The notes beneath the pieces are model-generated. The model saw only the letters and a program-made list of their open reading frames with translations. It did not search any database and was not told the origin of the DNA. Both the position numbers and the translations under genes were made by a program. This document shows, piece after piece, positions 41,601 to 50,217 of a DNA stretch of 64,000 nucleotides (the first letter of the stretch is position 1; each line of letters begins with the position of its first letter). Origin of the DNA: Kineococcus rhizosphaerae (GTDB lineage: Bacteria > Actinomycetota > Actinomycetes > Actinomycetales > Kineococcaceae). The stretch spans positions 124,001-188,000 of the forward strand of contig NZ_PVZF01000009.1 in assembly GCF_003002055.1 (NCBI RefSeq), in the 5' to 3' direction.

Positions 41601-42359
41601 GCGCTGCTCGGCGATGGCCGCCACGACCCGGTGCTCGCGCGCGAGCGCCCCCCGCCGGCGCAGGTCGGCCAGCAGGTCGGCGCCGGGGTCGGCGAAGGTG
41701 CCCAGCAGCAGCCGGCGCTCGACCCGCAGACCGCGCACGCCGGTGAGCTGGCGGCGCAGCTCGTCCATCGCCGGGTTGGGGTCGAAGCCCCAGTGGGCCC
41801 CCACGGCGGTGGCGATGCGCCGGGTGTCGAGGTCGACGCCGAGCTCGCTGCGCACGACCCGCACCAGGACGGGGTTGACGATGACCTCCGGCGCCAGCTG
41901 CACCACGAAGTCGTCGAGGGCCTCGGTCGCCGGCGTCAGGGTGCAGCGGCGCAGCAGGACGGGCGTGCGCCGCGGCGCGCGCAGGGTCGACGGGAGGACC
42001 GCCTCGGCCAGCTCGCGCGCGTCGGCCTCCTCGGCCAGCGACCAGCCGGCGGTGCCGACGGCCACGGCCAGCGACCGCGTGCCCCGCTGCGCCAGCAGCG
42101 CCCCCGCGAGCCGGTGGGTGGTGCGGGCACGGCGCCGGGCCTCGGTGAACGCCCCGGACTCGCGCACGAGGCTGCTCAGCGGGGCGGGCCCGCCCGCGAG
42201 CAGCTGGGCCAGGCCGGAGGGGTGGGCGGTGGTCAGGTCCAGCACGGCGTCCGTCCCCACGGGGCAGTCCAGCAGCGCGGACGTGCCCCCCAGGGCCTGC
42301 GCCTCCGCCCACCAGCGCCGCCGCGTGGAGTCGGGACCGGTCGCGGCAGAAGACGTCAC
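38625..42359 (-). CDS. helicase-like protein with degenerate P-loop and C-terminal nuclease-like domain
   Basis: A 1244-residue protein resembling superfamily 1 helicases. The region around residues 293-303 corresponds to Walker A but reads APTGTGATQ, lacking the catalytic Lys. The expected later motif region (DLLVVLGAQATT; VLVVGDPDLPGP) is also modified, while LDRQHALLDDTLLS and AWMALTRSRLRTTLVLDD keep helicase-like order. The last 130 residues (PVECEVG, ALAVELDDAAW, RGWRYVRVLTADVFADAD) look like a Vsr/PD-(D/E)XK-type fold. It may be a DNA-binding or nuclease protein without ATPase activity. The GTG is probably leaderless (TAACCT, 7 bases). Confidence 0.75.
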   Translation of the reverse strand: MTSSAATGPDSTRRRWWAEAQALGGTSALLDCPVGTDAVLDLTTAHPSGLAQLLAGGPAPLSSLVRESGAFTEARRRARTTHRLAGALLAQRGTRSLAVAVGTAGWSLAEEADARELAEAVLPSTLRAPRRTPVLLRRCTLTPATEALDDFVVQLAPEVIVNPVLVRVVRSELGVDLDTRRIATAVGAHWGFDPNPAMDELRRQLTGVRGLRVERRLLLGTFADPGADLLADLRRRGALAREHRVVAAIAEQRAVAAPPPLAGDERVPPAAEGFCLDPAQRQAVEAVLAGHDLRLHAPTGTGATQVAAAVVASEVAAGRRVLLVADSAADRRAVDERLRDNGFGRLLLHLVADLDDSADDAGLQRAAARRELEARCLTDRTPGADPDVGGPATVLDEHARALHRLREPWAVSAAEAVEALLTLAERPQPPTTSRRLRGQALTACSREDLAHWQDAVVEAVELGAFTVGPGTTPWAGAALRTPEAAARALGRVEDLLGQRLPALRALLATVCDAAGLRGAASVAEAVDRTDLLAGVRATVDRFGPEVFAQSLGDVAAATATAQWRREHEVRQGWVRRWRLRREARALLRPEVSAEDLPTLHDWLQAARSQRLRWQRVSVRDNAPRVPDDLDALAAAVDAVRHELTELALVLPERTWTGLGAASLLEVQLPELTTLLRALAADAAALEPLPRRTVLLEELEAAGWDGLLEDLRARWTGPGSLHLPSEVEAAWWSGVLDAVSMVDPLVGTGEAAALRSARHELQLAVAARRRVRAAAVRADLDARARTSDADLLPVTALSTAGVAALAERVEDADLLVVLGAQATTTSSALPALSRGVRVLVVGDPDLPGPADVATARDEQSPSRPVAQSLFADVGAVLPTLRLDRQHALLDDTLLSAVPVPVAETSLPGPGRDGRATARTSDRPPGARRGPDALVDLVLDTALAALRAHPEESLGIVVPDAAGAELLADTVRRQALEEELPLAVGREPLLVGTPVRWTGERRDHVLVVTDAVLNGPALGAAGEGGDGVPTGRAEAWMALTRSRLRTTLVLDDSGWSAGRTGEDDLADGRDLLARTAVAWERDELLAEEPGGSAPDRPGADAVVRALAAACRRVGLPVECEVGASHRLALVVRDERARAGVGPALAVELDDAAWAAGDVVDREVDGPTELERRGWRYVRVLTADVFADADAEAGRLAALWRDTLADAGHELPWVVDLDRAGPAEPADGAVDVRDEDRTPVPAEADAS

Positions 42360-42366
42360 GCCTCCA

Positions 42367-42372
42367 AGGTTA
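42367..42372 (-). promoter_or_regulatory. -10 box of a leaderless promoter for the helicase-like gene
   Basis: Minus-strand TAACCT, 7 bases before the GTG at 42359. A GGAGG lies between but too close to the GTG to be a good ribosome binding site. Confidence 0.4.
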
Positions 42373-42447
42373 GGCGTCGCGGACCGGTGATCCGGTCAGG
42401 CGCGACCGGCCGGCACCCGCCCGGGCGAAGGGCCCGGCGGGGCCGGC

Positions 42448-44160
42448 TCAGCCCAGGGTCTCGCTGGCCCCGTCGCGCATCGAGGGCACGACCCGGGCGG
42501 GGCCCTGCCCGCGCGAGAACGCCACGAGGGTGACGTCGTCGCGGGCCCGGCCGCCGCTGTGGCGCCGCGCCACGTCGAGCGCCTCGTCGACGAGGGCCTG
42601 CGGGGTCAGCTCCGGCAGCCGTCCCAGCGCCTTGAGGACGCCCGCGATGCCCAGCTCGTCCGTGCTGCCCGTGGGACGGGCCTCGGTGAGCCCGTCGGTG
42701 AACACGACGAGCAGCGATCCGGGGGCCAGGGAGGCGGTCCGCGTCCGCCAGCTGCCCGGCTCGTCGAGGTGCAACCAGGACAGCAGGGGGCCGGTGGGCT
42801 CGAGCTCGGTGACCACCCGCACCCCGTCGCCGTCGTCGGCGCGCAGCACCAGCGGCGCCGGGTGCCCGGCGTTGGCGTACGTGACCGTGCCCGAGTCCGG
42901 GTCGACGACCACGACCACGCAGCTGGCGAACCGCTCGGCCTCGTCGGAGAACACGCGCGCGGCCATCGCCAGCGCCAGGTCCGGTTCGGGGGCCAGGTGC
43001 AGCGCGGCCTCCAGGAGCCGCTTGAGCTGGATGGCGACGATGCCGGCCCGGGCGCCGTGGCCGGACACGTCGGCCACGACGACCGCGAACCGGCCGTCCT
43101 TCAGGGGCAGCACGTCGTACCAGTCCCCCGCCAGCAACCCCTCGGCCGGGCGCAGCGCGGCCGCCGAGGACCACCCGGGCACGACGGGCAGGTCGTGCGC
43201 GGTCAGCTGGTCGCGGACCTCCGCCACCAGGGGCTGCCCCTGCTGGAGGGCCTCGCGCGCCGAGACGGCGTCGGCGAGCTCGTCGAGGATGCGCCGGCGC
43301 ATCGTCTCGGCCGAGGCGGCGACGGCGGCCAGCTCGGGCGGGCCGGGCAGCGAGACCGGGGTCTGCAGGTCGCCGCCGCCGACCCGGAGCAGCTGCTCAG
43401 ACAGCGACCCGAGCGGGTGGATGACCCAGCGGCGGACCAGGTAGAGCACCGCGGGGACCAGGAGCAGGGAGACGGCGGCGACGACGAACTGGATCTCGCG
43501 CGCACGGTTGCGTTCCGCCACGGCCTGGTCGCGCTCACGGTCCTGCAGGGTCCTGAGCGTGGTGTGCAGGGGGTCCAGGTCGCGGTAGAAGGTCAAGAAG
43601 GCGGCGGCCGCGGGCTCGTCGGCGATGGAATCGCTCAGCCCCTGAGCGTCCGCCCTCTGTTTGTAGTCGCCCTGCGCGTCGACCTGGGCGCGCCAGTCCG
43701 CGGCGTCGGCCAGCACGACCTCCAGCTCCTGGCGCACGACGGGGTTCTCCTCGCGCCCGGCGGCGGCCACCAGCACCGCACGGGTGTCGTCGTACTTCTG
43801 CAGCAGCTCCCGGCGCGCCGCACCCTGGGTCCGCAGCCGGTCCAGGGTGGAGGCCGTGATGTAGAGCTGGTGGGTCGACTGGGCCTCGACCATGGTCCGC
43901 TGCAGGGCGTCCACCTGCTCGACCAGCCGACCTGCCGCGCTGGAGGTCTCGGCGGCCTCGTTCTGCGCTCCCCGCAGGGCGCTGCCCAGCAGCAGGACGG
44001 TCAGGACGAGGACGATCACGAGGAACGCCCCGCCCATGACCGAGACGCGCCGCTGCAGCGACGTGCGGGTCATGAGGCGGTGCCACGCGCTGGTCACGGC
44101 CACCAGGTCCGCCACCCCCTCGTCCGCGCACCGGTGGCGATCACCGGCGGGTCGGCTCAC
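42448..44160 (-). CDS. membrane SpoIIE-type protein phosphatase with HAMP domain
   Basis: A 570-residue sensor phosphatase. A first helix (GGAFLVIVLVLTVLLLGSAL) is followed by an extracellular four-helix CHASE3-like region, a second helix (FVVAAVSLLLVPAVLYLVRRWV) and a HAMP segment. The C-terminal PP2C/SpoIIE domain has GDWYDVLPLKDGRFAVVVADVSGHGARAG, TVTYANAGHPAPLVL and FTDGLTEARP, with metal-binding Asps in place. Such phosphatases act on anti-anti-sigma factors in partner-switching pathways. No partner kinase is in the window. The GTG start lacks a well-spaced site. Confidence 0.88.
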   Translation of the reverse strand: MSRPAGDRHRCADEGVADLVAVTSAWHRLMTRTSLQRRVSVMGGAFLVIVLVLTVLLLGSALRGAQNEAAETSSAAGRLVEQVDALQRTMVEAQSTHQLYITASTLDRLRTQGAARRELLQKYDDTRAVLVAAAGREENPVVRQELEVVLADAADWRAQVDAQGDYKQRADAQGLSDSIADEPAAAAFLTFYRDLDPLHTTLRTLQDRERDQAVAERNRAREIQFVVAAVSLLLVPAVLYLVRRWVIHPLGSLSEQLLRVGGGDLQTPVSLPGPPELAAVAASAETMRRRILDELADAVSAREALQQGQPLVAEVRDQLTAHDLPVVPGWSSAAALRPAEGLLAGDWYDVLPLKDGRFAVVVADVSGHGARAGIVAIQLKRLLEAALHLAPEPDLALAMAARVFSDEAERFASCVVVVVDPDSGTVTYANAGHPAPLVLRADDGDGVRVVTELEPTGPLLSWLHLDEPGSWRTRTASLAPGSLLVVFTDGLTEARPTGSTDELGIAGVLKALGRLPELTPQALVDEALDVARRHSGGRARDDVTLVAFSRGQGPARVVPSMRDGASETLG

Positions 44161-44256
44161 ACCTTGTCATCCCCGGGCCCCGAGGTGTCACACGTGTCGG
44201 CCGTCCGGGGGGTTCCCGGGCGCGCGCCGAGCGTGCGGACGCGGTAGGGCTGAGGG

Positions 44257-45018
44257 GTGAACGACTCCCGCTGGCCCTCCGACCTGGTCCTCGTCCGGCA
44301 CGGGCAGTCGACGGGGAACCTCGCCGACGCCCACGCCCGTTCCACCCACGCCGAGGTGGTCGACGTCGCCGAGCGCGACGCCGACGTCCCCCTGTCCGCC
44401 CTCGGCGTGGCGCAGGCGCAGGCCGTGGCGCGCTGGCTGGCGCAGGACCCGCAGGCCCCGCCCGTGCCCGAGGTGGTCGTCGCCTCCCCGTACCTGCGGG
44501 CCCGGGACACCGCTGAGGCGATCGTCCGCGGGCTGCACGAGCAGGGGGTGGACCTGCCGTTGCGCACCGACGAGCGGCTGCGCGAACGCGACCTGGGCTG
44601 GTGGGACGGCCTGACGGGCCGGGGGGTGCGGGCCCGGTTCCCCGAGGAGGCCGAGCGCAGGCGCCGCATCGGCAAGTTCTACTACCGCCCCCCGGGCGGG
44701 GAGAGCTGGTGCGACGTGGCGCTGCGGGTGCGCAGCGTCCTGTCGACGCTGCGCGAGGACCACCCGGGGCAGCGGGTCCTCGTCGTCTCGCACCAGGCGG
44801 TGATCATGAACTTCCGGCTGGTGCTGGAGGACCTCGACGAGCCGACACTGCTGCGCCTGGACGCCGAGGAGCCGCTGGCGAACTGCTCGGTGACCGCCTA
44901 CCGCGGCGACGGCGGGCGCCCCGTCCTGGACCGCGCCGGGGACGTCAGCGCCGTCCGCGACGTGCGGGTGACCGACGACCCGGTGGACGACGAACCCCGA
45001 GGGGCGGTGGCGCGGTGA
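44257..45018 (+). CDS. histidine phosphatase family protein
   Basis: A 253-residue phosphoglycerate-mutase-like phosphatase. LVLVRHGQSTGN has the RHG motif with the phospho-accepting His, ASPYLRARDTAEAI holds the second Arg, LRERDLGWWDG carries the acidic residue and VVSHQAVIMNFRL the second His. The substrate is not deducible from these motifs. Its stop overlaps the GTG of the NAD(P)HX dehydratase gene by four bases. Confidence 0.9.
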   Translation: MNDSRWPSDLVLVRHGQSTGNLADAHARSTHAEVVDVAERDADVPLSALGVAQAQAVARWLAQDPQAPPVPEVVVASPYLRARDTAEAIVRGLHEQGVDLPLRTDERLRERDLGWWDGLTGRGVRARFPEEAERRRRIGKFYYRPPGGESWCDVALRVRSVLSTLREDHPGQRVLVVSHQAVIMNFRLVLEDLDEPTLLRLDAEEPLANCSVTAYRGDGGRPVLDRAGDVSAVRDVRVTDDPVDDEPRGAVAR

Positions 45019-45917
45019 GCGCGACGGGCGCGGACGGGGCGGTCACCGTCACCTCCGCGGTGCTGCGCGAGTGGCCGCTGCCCGCCCCGGGGGTCGGCAA
45101 GGAGTCGCGCGGGCGGACGGTCGTGGTCGGCGGCAGCACGCGCACGCCCGGGGCGGTGCTGCTGGCCGCGGAGTCGGCGGTGCGCGCGGGGGCGGGCAAG
45201 CTGCAGGTGGCGACGACGCGCGACACGGCGACCGCGCTGGGCGTCGCCCTGCCCGAGGCCCTGGTGCTGCCGCTGGCGCAGACGCCCGGCGGGGGGATCG
45301 ACCCGTCCGCCGGCACCGACGAGGAACTGCTGGACCTGGTGGGCGGCGCGCACGCGGCGCTGCTGGGCATCGGGGCGATCGGCGAGGACGACGTGCGGGC
45401 GCTGCTGGAGGCGCTCGTGCCCCGGGTGGACGACGGCGTCGTGGTGCTCGACGCCCTCGGCCTGGCGCCCGTGACGGCCGACGCGACCTTCCTGCACCAC
45501 CTGCGGGGCCGGGCGGTCCTGACGCCGAACCTCAGCGAGCTGGCCATCGTCCTGGGTGCCGCGCCCGAGGAGGTGGAGGCCGACGTGGGCGCCGCGACCC
45601 GGGAGCTGGCCCGGCGCAGCCGCTGCACGGTCGCGGCCGGTGGCGGCGAGTCGTGGATCGCCGACCCCGACGGCCGGTGCTGGCGCGACCCCTCCGGGGG
45701 TGTCGGCCTGGGCGTGTCGGGGTCCGGGGACGTGCTGGCGGGCATCGTGACGGGCCTGTGCGCCCGTGGCGCGGACCCGACGCAGGCCGCGGTCTGGGGT
45801 GCGCACCTGCACGGTCGTGCCGGTGACCGGCTCGCCAGCGCGGTCGGCCGGCTCGGCTTCCTCGCCCGGGAGCTGCCGGCTCAGGTGCCGGCCGTGCTCG
45901 CCGAGATCGAGGTCTGA
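45015..45917 (+). CDS. nnrD: ADP-dependent NAD(P)H-hydrate dehydratase
   Basis: A 300-residue ribokinase-fold enzyme that repairs damaged NAD(P)HX back to NAD(P)H using ADP. RTVVVGGSTRTPGAVLLAAESAVRAGAGKLQVAT starts the domain, then VLTPNLSELAIVLG and GLGVSGSGDVLAGIVTGLCARG, where the GSGD Asp is catalytic. The separate N-terminal epimerase domain (NnrE) is absent, so this is the stand-alone form. GTGA overlap with the phosphatase gene. It ends 1 base before the convergent gene at 45919. Confidence 0.92.
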   Translation: MSATGADGAVTVTSAVLREWPLPAPGVGKESRGRTVVVGGSTRTPGAVLLAAESAVRAGAGKLQVATTRDTATALGVALPEALVLPLAQTPGGGIDPSAGTDEELLDLVGGAHAALLGIGAIGEDDVRALLEALVPRVDDGVVVLDALGLAPVTADATFLHHLRGRAVLTPNLSELAIVLGAAPEEVEADVGAATRELARRSRCTVAAGGGESWIADPDGRCWRDPSGGVGLGVSGSGDVLAGIVTGLCARGADPTQAAVWGAHLHGRAGDRLASAVGRLGFLARELPAQVPAVLAEIEV

Positions 45918-45918
45918 C

Positions 45919-46338
45919 TCAGGCCAGCAGCGCGGCGGCGCTGGCGACGACGTCGGCGGTCGGGACCTGGAGCTGCCAGGTCGTCGCCGAACGGTTGTCG
46001 CAGGCGTCGGGGTCGCCGCCCGCGCCGGCCCACGTCTGGGGCTGGGCGGTGACCTTCCACGCGGCGCTGCCCCGCTGGCGCGCGCGGGCCGCGAGCCCGG
46101 CGTCACCGGCGCGCTGGGCGGCCTCGGCGAGGACGTCCACGGCGCGACCGAGGGAACGGGCGTCGTAGAAGGACAGGGTCAGGCCGGTCTCGGCGGCGGA
46201 GGTGGAGACGAGGATGCACCCGGACTCCTGGAGCGCCACGGCGAGGGCGGCGACGGCGGCCTGCTCGCGCGGGGCGCGCCGCGGGGCGGGGACCCGGTGG
46301 GTGCCGGCGCCGGCGGTGCGGGTGGTGGTGACGGACAT
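45919..46338 (-). CDS. hypothetical protein
   Basis: A 139-residue protein with no domain I recognise. The N-terminus is basic and Thr-rich, the middle has helices (EQAAVAALAVALQESG, VDVLAEAAQRAG) and the C-terminus reads TWQLQVPTADVVASAAALL. The ATG at 46338 was chosen because GAGGAG lies nine bases upstream. A TACACT hexamer (complement of 46441-46446), inside a GAGTG-N4-CACTC inverted repeat, may be its -10 box. Confidence 0.7.
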   Translation of the reverse strand: MSVTTTRTAGAGTHRVPAPRRAPREQAAVAALAVALQESGCILVSTSAAETGLTLSFYDARSLGRAVDVLAEAAQRAGDAGLAARARQRGSAAWKVTAQPQTWAGAGGDPDACDNRSATTWQLQVPTADVVASAAALLA

Positions 46339-46600
46339 GCGGGACGACTCCTCGAGTGACGGCAGCGGCCGGGTGTCGGAGTCCCCGTCGACTGCGCCCG
46401 ACACCCGAACGAGCCATCGGTCGGTGTTCCTTGCGCCTTGAGTGTAGGCACTCCGTTCGGGCGATCCCGACCACACCCCCCGCGTGTTCGCTTGCAGCAC
46501 AGGCCGTTTCCAACTACCGGGCGTCGTAGTTCGGGGATGTCGAACGAACCGGGACACCGTGCGACCGTCGCCCCGGCGAGCCCGGTAAGGTGAGGACAGC

Positions 46601-46673
46601 GCCTCTATAGCTCAGGGGATAGAGCATCGGTTTCCTAAACCGTGTGTCGCAGGTTCGAATCCTGCTAGGGGCA
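46601..46673 (+). tRNA. tRNA-Arg (anticodon CCT)
   Basis: A 73-base cloverleaf. The acceptor stem pairs GCCTCTA with TAGGGGC, the anticodon loop TTCCTAA gives CCT, and the T arm contains GGTTCGAATCC. The 3' CCA is not encoded. It reads the Arg codon AGG. Confidence 0.95.
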
Positions 46674-46743
46674 CCGCGCCACGACGCCGGCCGGAGCGCC
46701 GGCACGGATCCCCGCCGCCCCGCGAGGACGACGGGGCCCCGCC

Positions 46744-49700
46744 TCACCCCCCGGCGGCGATGTCCACCCACCCGAGCTTGCCGTTCGTCCCGCCGATGCC
46801 GTCGAGCGTGAGCCGGCCGTCGGCCACGACCACCCGGGCGCTCGCGGTGAAGAAGCGGGTGGTGGACGTCGGCGTGGTGGGCGCGAGCACCGTGACCTGA
46901 CCGGGCTGGCCGCGCTCGGCCGTCACCGCGTACGTCGAGTTGAACGCGGTGGCGTCCCCCACGCCGACCGTGACCGTGTAGGTGCCGTTGGGCAGCGCGT
47001 ACTCCCAGGTGCCCCGGGTCTGCGCCGTCGCCTGGGACAGGATCAGCGTGTCCGAGCGCTGGTCCGGCGAGGAGGCGGACCCGCGCACGCGCCCGTTGCC
47101 GACGAGCGAGAGCGGCTGCCGGCTGGTCTCCCCGACCCAGCCGTAGCCCCGGGTGGTGTCGTAGGCCTGCCCGTAGTCGCGCACCGAGTCGGCGGCCAGG
47201 GGGCCGGTCTGCGTGGTGAAGTCGACGCTGGCCCCGCCGAACCCGCTGGCGGGCACGACGTCCACGAAGTCGAGCTTGGTGTTCGTGCCGCCGGTGGCGT
47301 CCAGCGTCAGCCTGCCGTTCGTCACGGCGACCCGGGCGGTGCTCTTGCGCCACGGCGTGGACGACGTGGGCACGAAGCCGTCGACGACGACCTTCTCGCT
47401 GCTCGTGCCGCCCTGCGCGACGATCCGGTGCCGGGAGTTGGTCGCCGTGGCGTCCCCCACGACCACGGTCACGTCGTAGGTGCCGTCGGGCAGCGTGGTG
47501 ACCCAGCGTCCCGGGGTCGTGTTCCCGCTGCCGGCGGGCGCCTGCACCAGGATGAACGAGGTGTAGCGGACGTCCGGTGCGGCGCTGGAGGTGCGCACCC
47601 GGGTGTTGGCGCTCAGGTCCAGCGGGTTGCCCGCCAGGTCCTGCCACCCGCGGGTGCCGTCGAAGGGCGCCCCCGCGTCCCGGCTGTACCCGTCGGCCAG
47701 CGTCGCGGTCTTCGGCTGGAAGCTCACCTTCAGGCTCGTGCTGGCCGGCTGCGCGGGTTTGAGCAGGGTGATCGCGCCGCTGGTGAGGTCCGTCTCGTTG
47801 AGGTACTCCGCGACGTAGACGACGCCGCTGACCGGGTCGGTGACCACGCCGAGGGGGTTGGTGAAGACGAGCCGCTGCCCGGGGGCGTCGGCGTCGGCAA
47901 TGGTGGCGGAGGAGACGGGCTTGCCGGCGGAGTCCAGGCTCACCGCGAGCAGGTCGTCACCGTTGGAGTACTCGGAGACGATGAAGCTGCCGCGCAGCTT
48001 GCCGCCGAAGGCGCCGGTGCTGCGGTACTCCGCCGCCCCGTTCGGCGAGCGGTGCACCCCGAGGTTGAGGTCGGGCGACTGCCAGTCGGCCTCGGGCCTG
48101 GTCCCCACGGGGTACTGCCGGACCTCCCAGGGGTCGACGCCCGAGGTCGGGTTGGCCCCGTTGAGCGCGTAGTGGCCGGTGGAGGGGTTGGGGTGGCCGT
48201 AGTACTTGCCGGCGACGATGCGCGTGAAGAAGTCCGCGTAGGCGGGGACGTCCTCGAGGTGCGGGGACGCCCCGTCGGGCGAGGCCGGGGTGTTGCCGCC
48301 GTCCGCGGACTCGTTGACCGGCGCGTAGAGCTTGCCGTTGGAGGCCCAGACCAGGGTGTAGGGGTTGCGGACCCCGGAGGCGTAGACCTTCACCGGGGCC
48401 CCGGCGGCGCCGGGCCGGTAGCCGACCGCGGGGGCCGACCCGTCGGCCGGAGCCGGGTCGGAGGTGTCCGTGTTGACGTTGACCGCCACTCCCGGCCGGA
48501 AGAGCGTGGTGTCGTGGACGTCGGCGACGAGGATGGCCGCCGACATCGGCTGCTCCCCGCGGTCGCCCCAGTAGACGTCGGTGTCCCCGTAGGCGGTGTT
48601 GGCGCCCTGGGCGATGTAGAGGCGGCCGTCGGGACCGAACGCGAGGCCGTTGGTCATGTGGTCGTACCGCGAGCGCGGCAGGCCGATGATCACCGGGCTG
48701 GCCGTCGCGGCGCTGAGCGCGCCCCCGCTCTTCAGCCGCAGCAGGGAGACCGCCCCGGAGGAGCGGGGCGCGTCCTCGGCGATCCCGTAGTTGTTGGTGA
48801 CGTAGAGGGCCGTGGGGTCGGCGGGGTCGAAGGCGAGACCGGTGATGATCCGGTCGCCGAAGGGCTGGACGGTCTCGGGGGCGGACAGGGTGCCGTCGGC
48901 GGCCCGGGCGTAGCGGACCAGGGACCCCGTGTAGGTGCCGACGTAGAGGCGCCCGTCGGGTCCCAGGGCCATGACGGAGGGTTTCGCGACGCTCGTCGTG
49001 GCCGCGCGGCGGAAGGCGTAGGGCGAGACCGGTGGTGAGCTGTTGTCGGTGCGGAACGCGCTGGAGTAGCTGAGGAACGCCTGCCCGTCCTTGGTGCGCA
49101 GCGCGGTGGTGGTGCGCACGGTGTACTTGGTGTTGGCGGAGAGGTTGCGCGCGGGGGTGAAGCTGATGGTGCCGCCCGCCGCGTCGCTGTTCAGCGTCAG
49201 CGGGACGTCGCCGTCGGGGCCGACCAGGTGCACGCTGGCCGCGGTCGTCGTGTCGTCCACCGGCTCGGTGATGGCGAGGCTGACCGAGGTGTCGAGCCGG
49301 ACGCCGGTCGCCCCGTCCGCGGGCAGCGTCGAGGTGATGCGCGGCGCCGGGACGGCGGGGGTCGCGGTGGACGGCTCCAGGGTGAGCGAGGTGAGCTTGG
49401 TGTTCACCCCGCCCGTCGCGTCGACCGTGAGGCGGCCGTCGTCGACGGCGACCACCACGGTCGCGCTCGCCGTCGGCTGGGCGGCCGTGGGCACGAAGTC
49501 CTTCACCGCCTCGACGCCCTCCACGCTCACCCGGTGGGTGCTGTCCAGGCAGCAGTACGCCCCGGTCGCGGTCTTGCCCGTGTCGCCCACGCCGACGGTG
49601 ACCGAGTACACCCCGTCGGGCACGCTGTACTCCCAGCGCCCGCCCGCGACGACGAGCCCCGAACCGCTGGGCCGCTGCAGGTGGATGAACGAGTTCTCGG

Positions 49701-49989
49701 GGCTGGTGCCGGTGCGCTGGCGCGTCTCGGCCGACAGGTCCACCGGGGTCTCGTCCGCGAAGCGGACCCATCCGTAACCGCGGGTCGCGTCGAAACCCAG
49801 GCCGGTGTCGGTCGTCCAGCCGGCCACGGCCGGCGAACTCGCCGGCGCGAAGTCGATCTGCGCGGTCGTCGGCGGTGCGGCCGCCGCGGTGGTCGCCGCG
49901 GTGATGGCCGACGCGCCGACGAGCCCGGACGCGGCGAGCGCCGCGCCCAGGACGGTCAGCGCTCTGCCGGTGCGCCGGTAGGCACCCAT
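46744..49989 (-). CDS. large secreted multidomain carbohydrate-binding/beta-propeller protein
   Basis: A 1081-residue secreted protein. After a signal peptide (GRALTVLGAALAASGLVGASAI, cleavage near AAA) come a malectin-like module (about 45-220) with WEYSVPDGVYSVTVGVGD, an SbsA/Big_5-type Ig domain (PADGATGVRLDTSVSL), a beta-propeller like the sorbosone/glucose dehydrogenase or NHL group (LAFDPADPTALYVTNNYG, GLAFGPDGRLYIAQG, VRNPYTLVWASNGKLYAPVNE) and two more malectin-like modules. The ATG has GGGGGAG upstream. The same module occurs in the protein at 56101. Likely EPS- or wall-binding; enzymatic activity is uncertain. Confidence 0.85.
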   Translation of the reverse strand: MGAYRRTGRALTVLGAALAASGLVGASAITAATTAAAAPPTTAQIDFAPASSPAVAGWTTDTGLGFDATRGYGWVRFADETPVDLSAETRQRTGTSPENSFIHLQRPSGSGLVVAGGRWEYSVPDGVYSVTVGVGDTGKTATGAYCCLDSTHRVSVEGVEAVKDFVPTAAQPTASATVVVAVDDGRLTVDATGGVNTKLTSLTLEPSTATPAVPAPRITSTLPADGATGVRLDTSVSLAITEPVDDTTTAASVHLVGPDGDVPLTLNSDAAGGTISFTPARNLSANTKYTVRTTTALRTKDGQAFLSYSSAFRTDNSSPPVSPYAFRRAATTSVAKPSVMALGPDGRLYVGTYTGSLVRYARAADGTLSAPETVQPFGDRIITGLAFDPADPTALYVTNNYGIAEDAPRSSGAVSLLRLKSGGALSAATASPVIIGLPRSRYDHMTNGLAFGPDGRLYIAQGANTAYGDTDVYWGDRGEQPMSAAILVADVHDTTLFRPGVAVNVNTDTSDPAPADGSAPAVGYRPGAAGAPVKVYASGVRNPYTLVWASNGKLYAPVNESADGGNTPASPDGASPHLEDVPAYADFFTRIVAGKYYGHPNPSTGHYALNGANPTSGVDPWEVRQYPVGTRPEADWQSPDLNLGVHRSPNGAAEYRSTGAFGGKLRGSFIVSEYSNGDDLLAVSLDSAGKPVSSATIADADAPGQRLVFTNPLGVVTDPVSGVVYVAEYLNETDLTSGAITLLKPAQPASTSLKVSFQPKTATLADGYSRDAGAPFDGTRGWQDLAGNPLDLSANTRVRTSSAAPDVRYTSFILVQAPAGSGNTTPGRWVTTLPDGTYDVTVVVGDATATNSRHRIVAQGGTSSEKVVVDGFVPTSSTPWRKSTARVAVTNGRLTLDATGGTNTKLDFVDVVPASGFGGASVDFTTQTGPLAADSVRDYGQAYDTTRGYGWVGETSRQPLSLVGNGRVRGSASSPDQRSDTLILSQATAQTRGTWEYALPNGTYTVTVGVGDATAFNSTYAVTAERGQPGQVTVLAPTTPTSTTRFFTASARVVVADGRLTLDGIGGTNGKLGWVDIAAGG

Positions 49990-50217
49990 GTGTTCTCCCC
50001 CGAATCCCCCGCCGAGCACGGTGGCCGCACGAGTTTCCACGGCGCTGATCGGCTCGGTCGGGACGACGGTAGCGAGGCCGCGCGGGCAGGAGAAGGACAT
50101 CGGGGGAATCGGCGGCTACCGCCGATCGAGTGAACTACTCACGGTCCACAGTTGGTCACTCAGAATGGTTCTCGTGGTGCCCGCCGGGGGAGGAACCGGC
50201 CCGGCGCACGACCGGGC

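Noticed and set aside
38355-42533. 1392-codon open frame on the plus strand
   Set aside because: It is the antisense shadow of the helicase-like gene; composition is Gly/Arg/Gln/Pro-rich, with no domain and no ribosome binding site.
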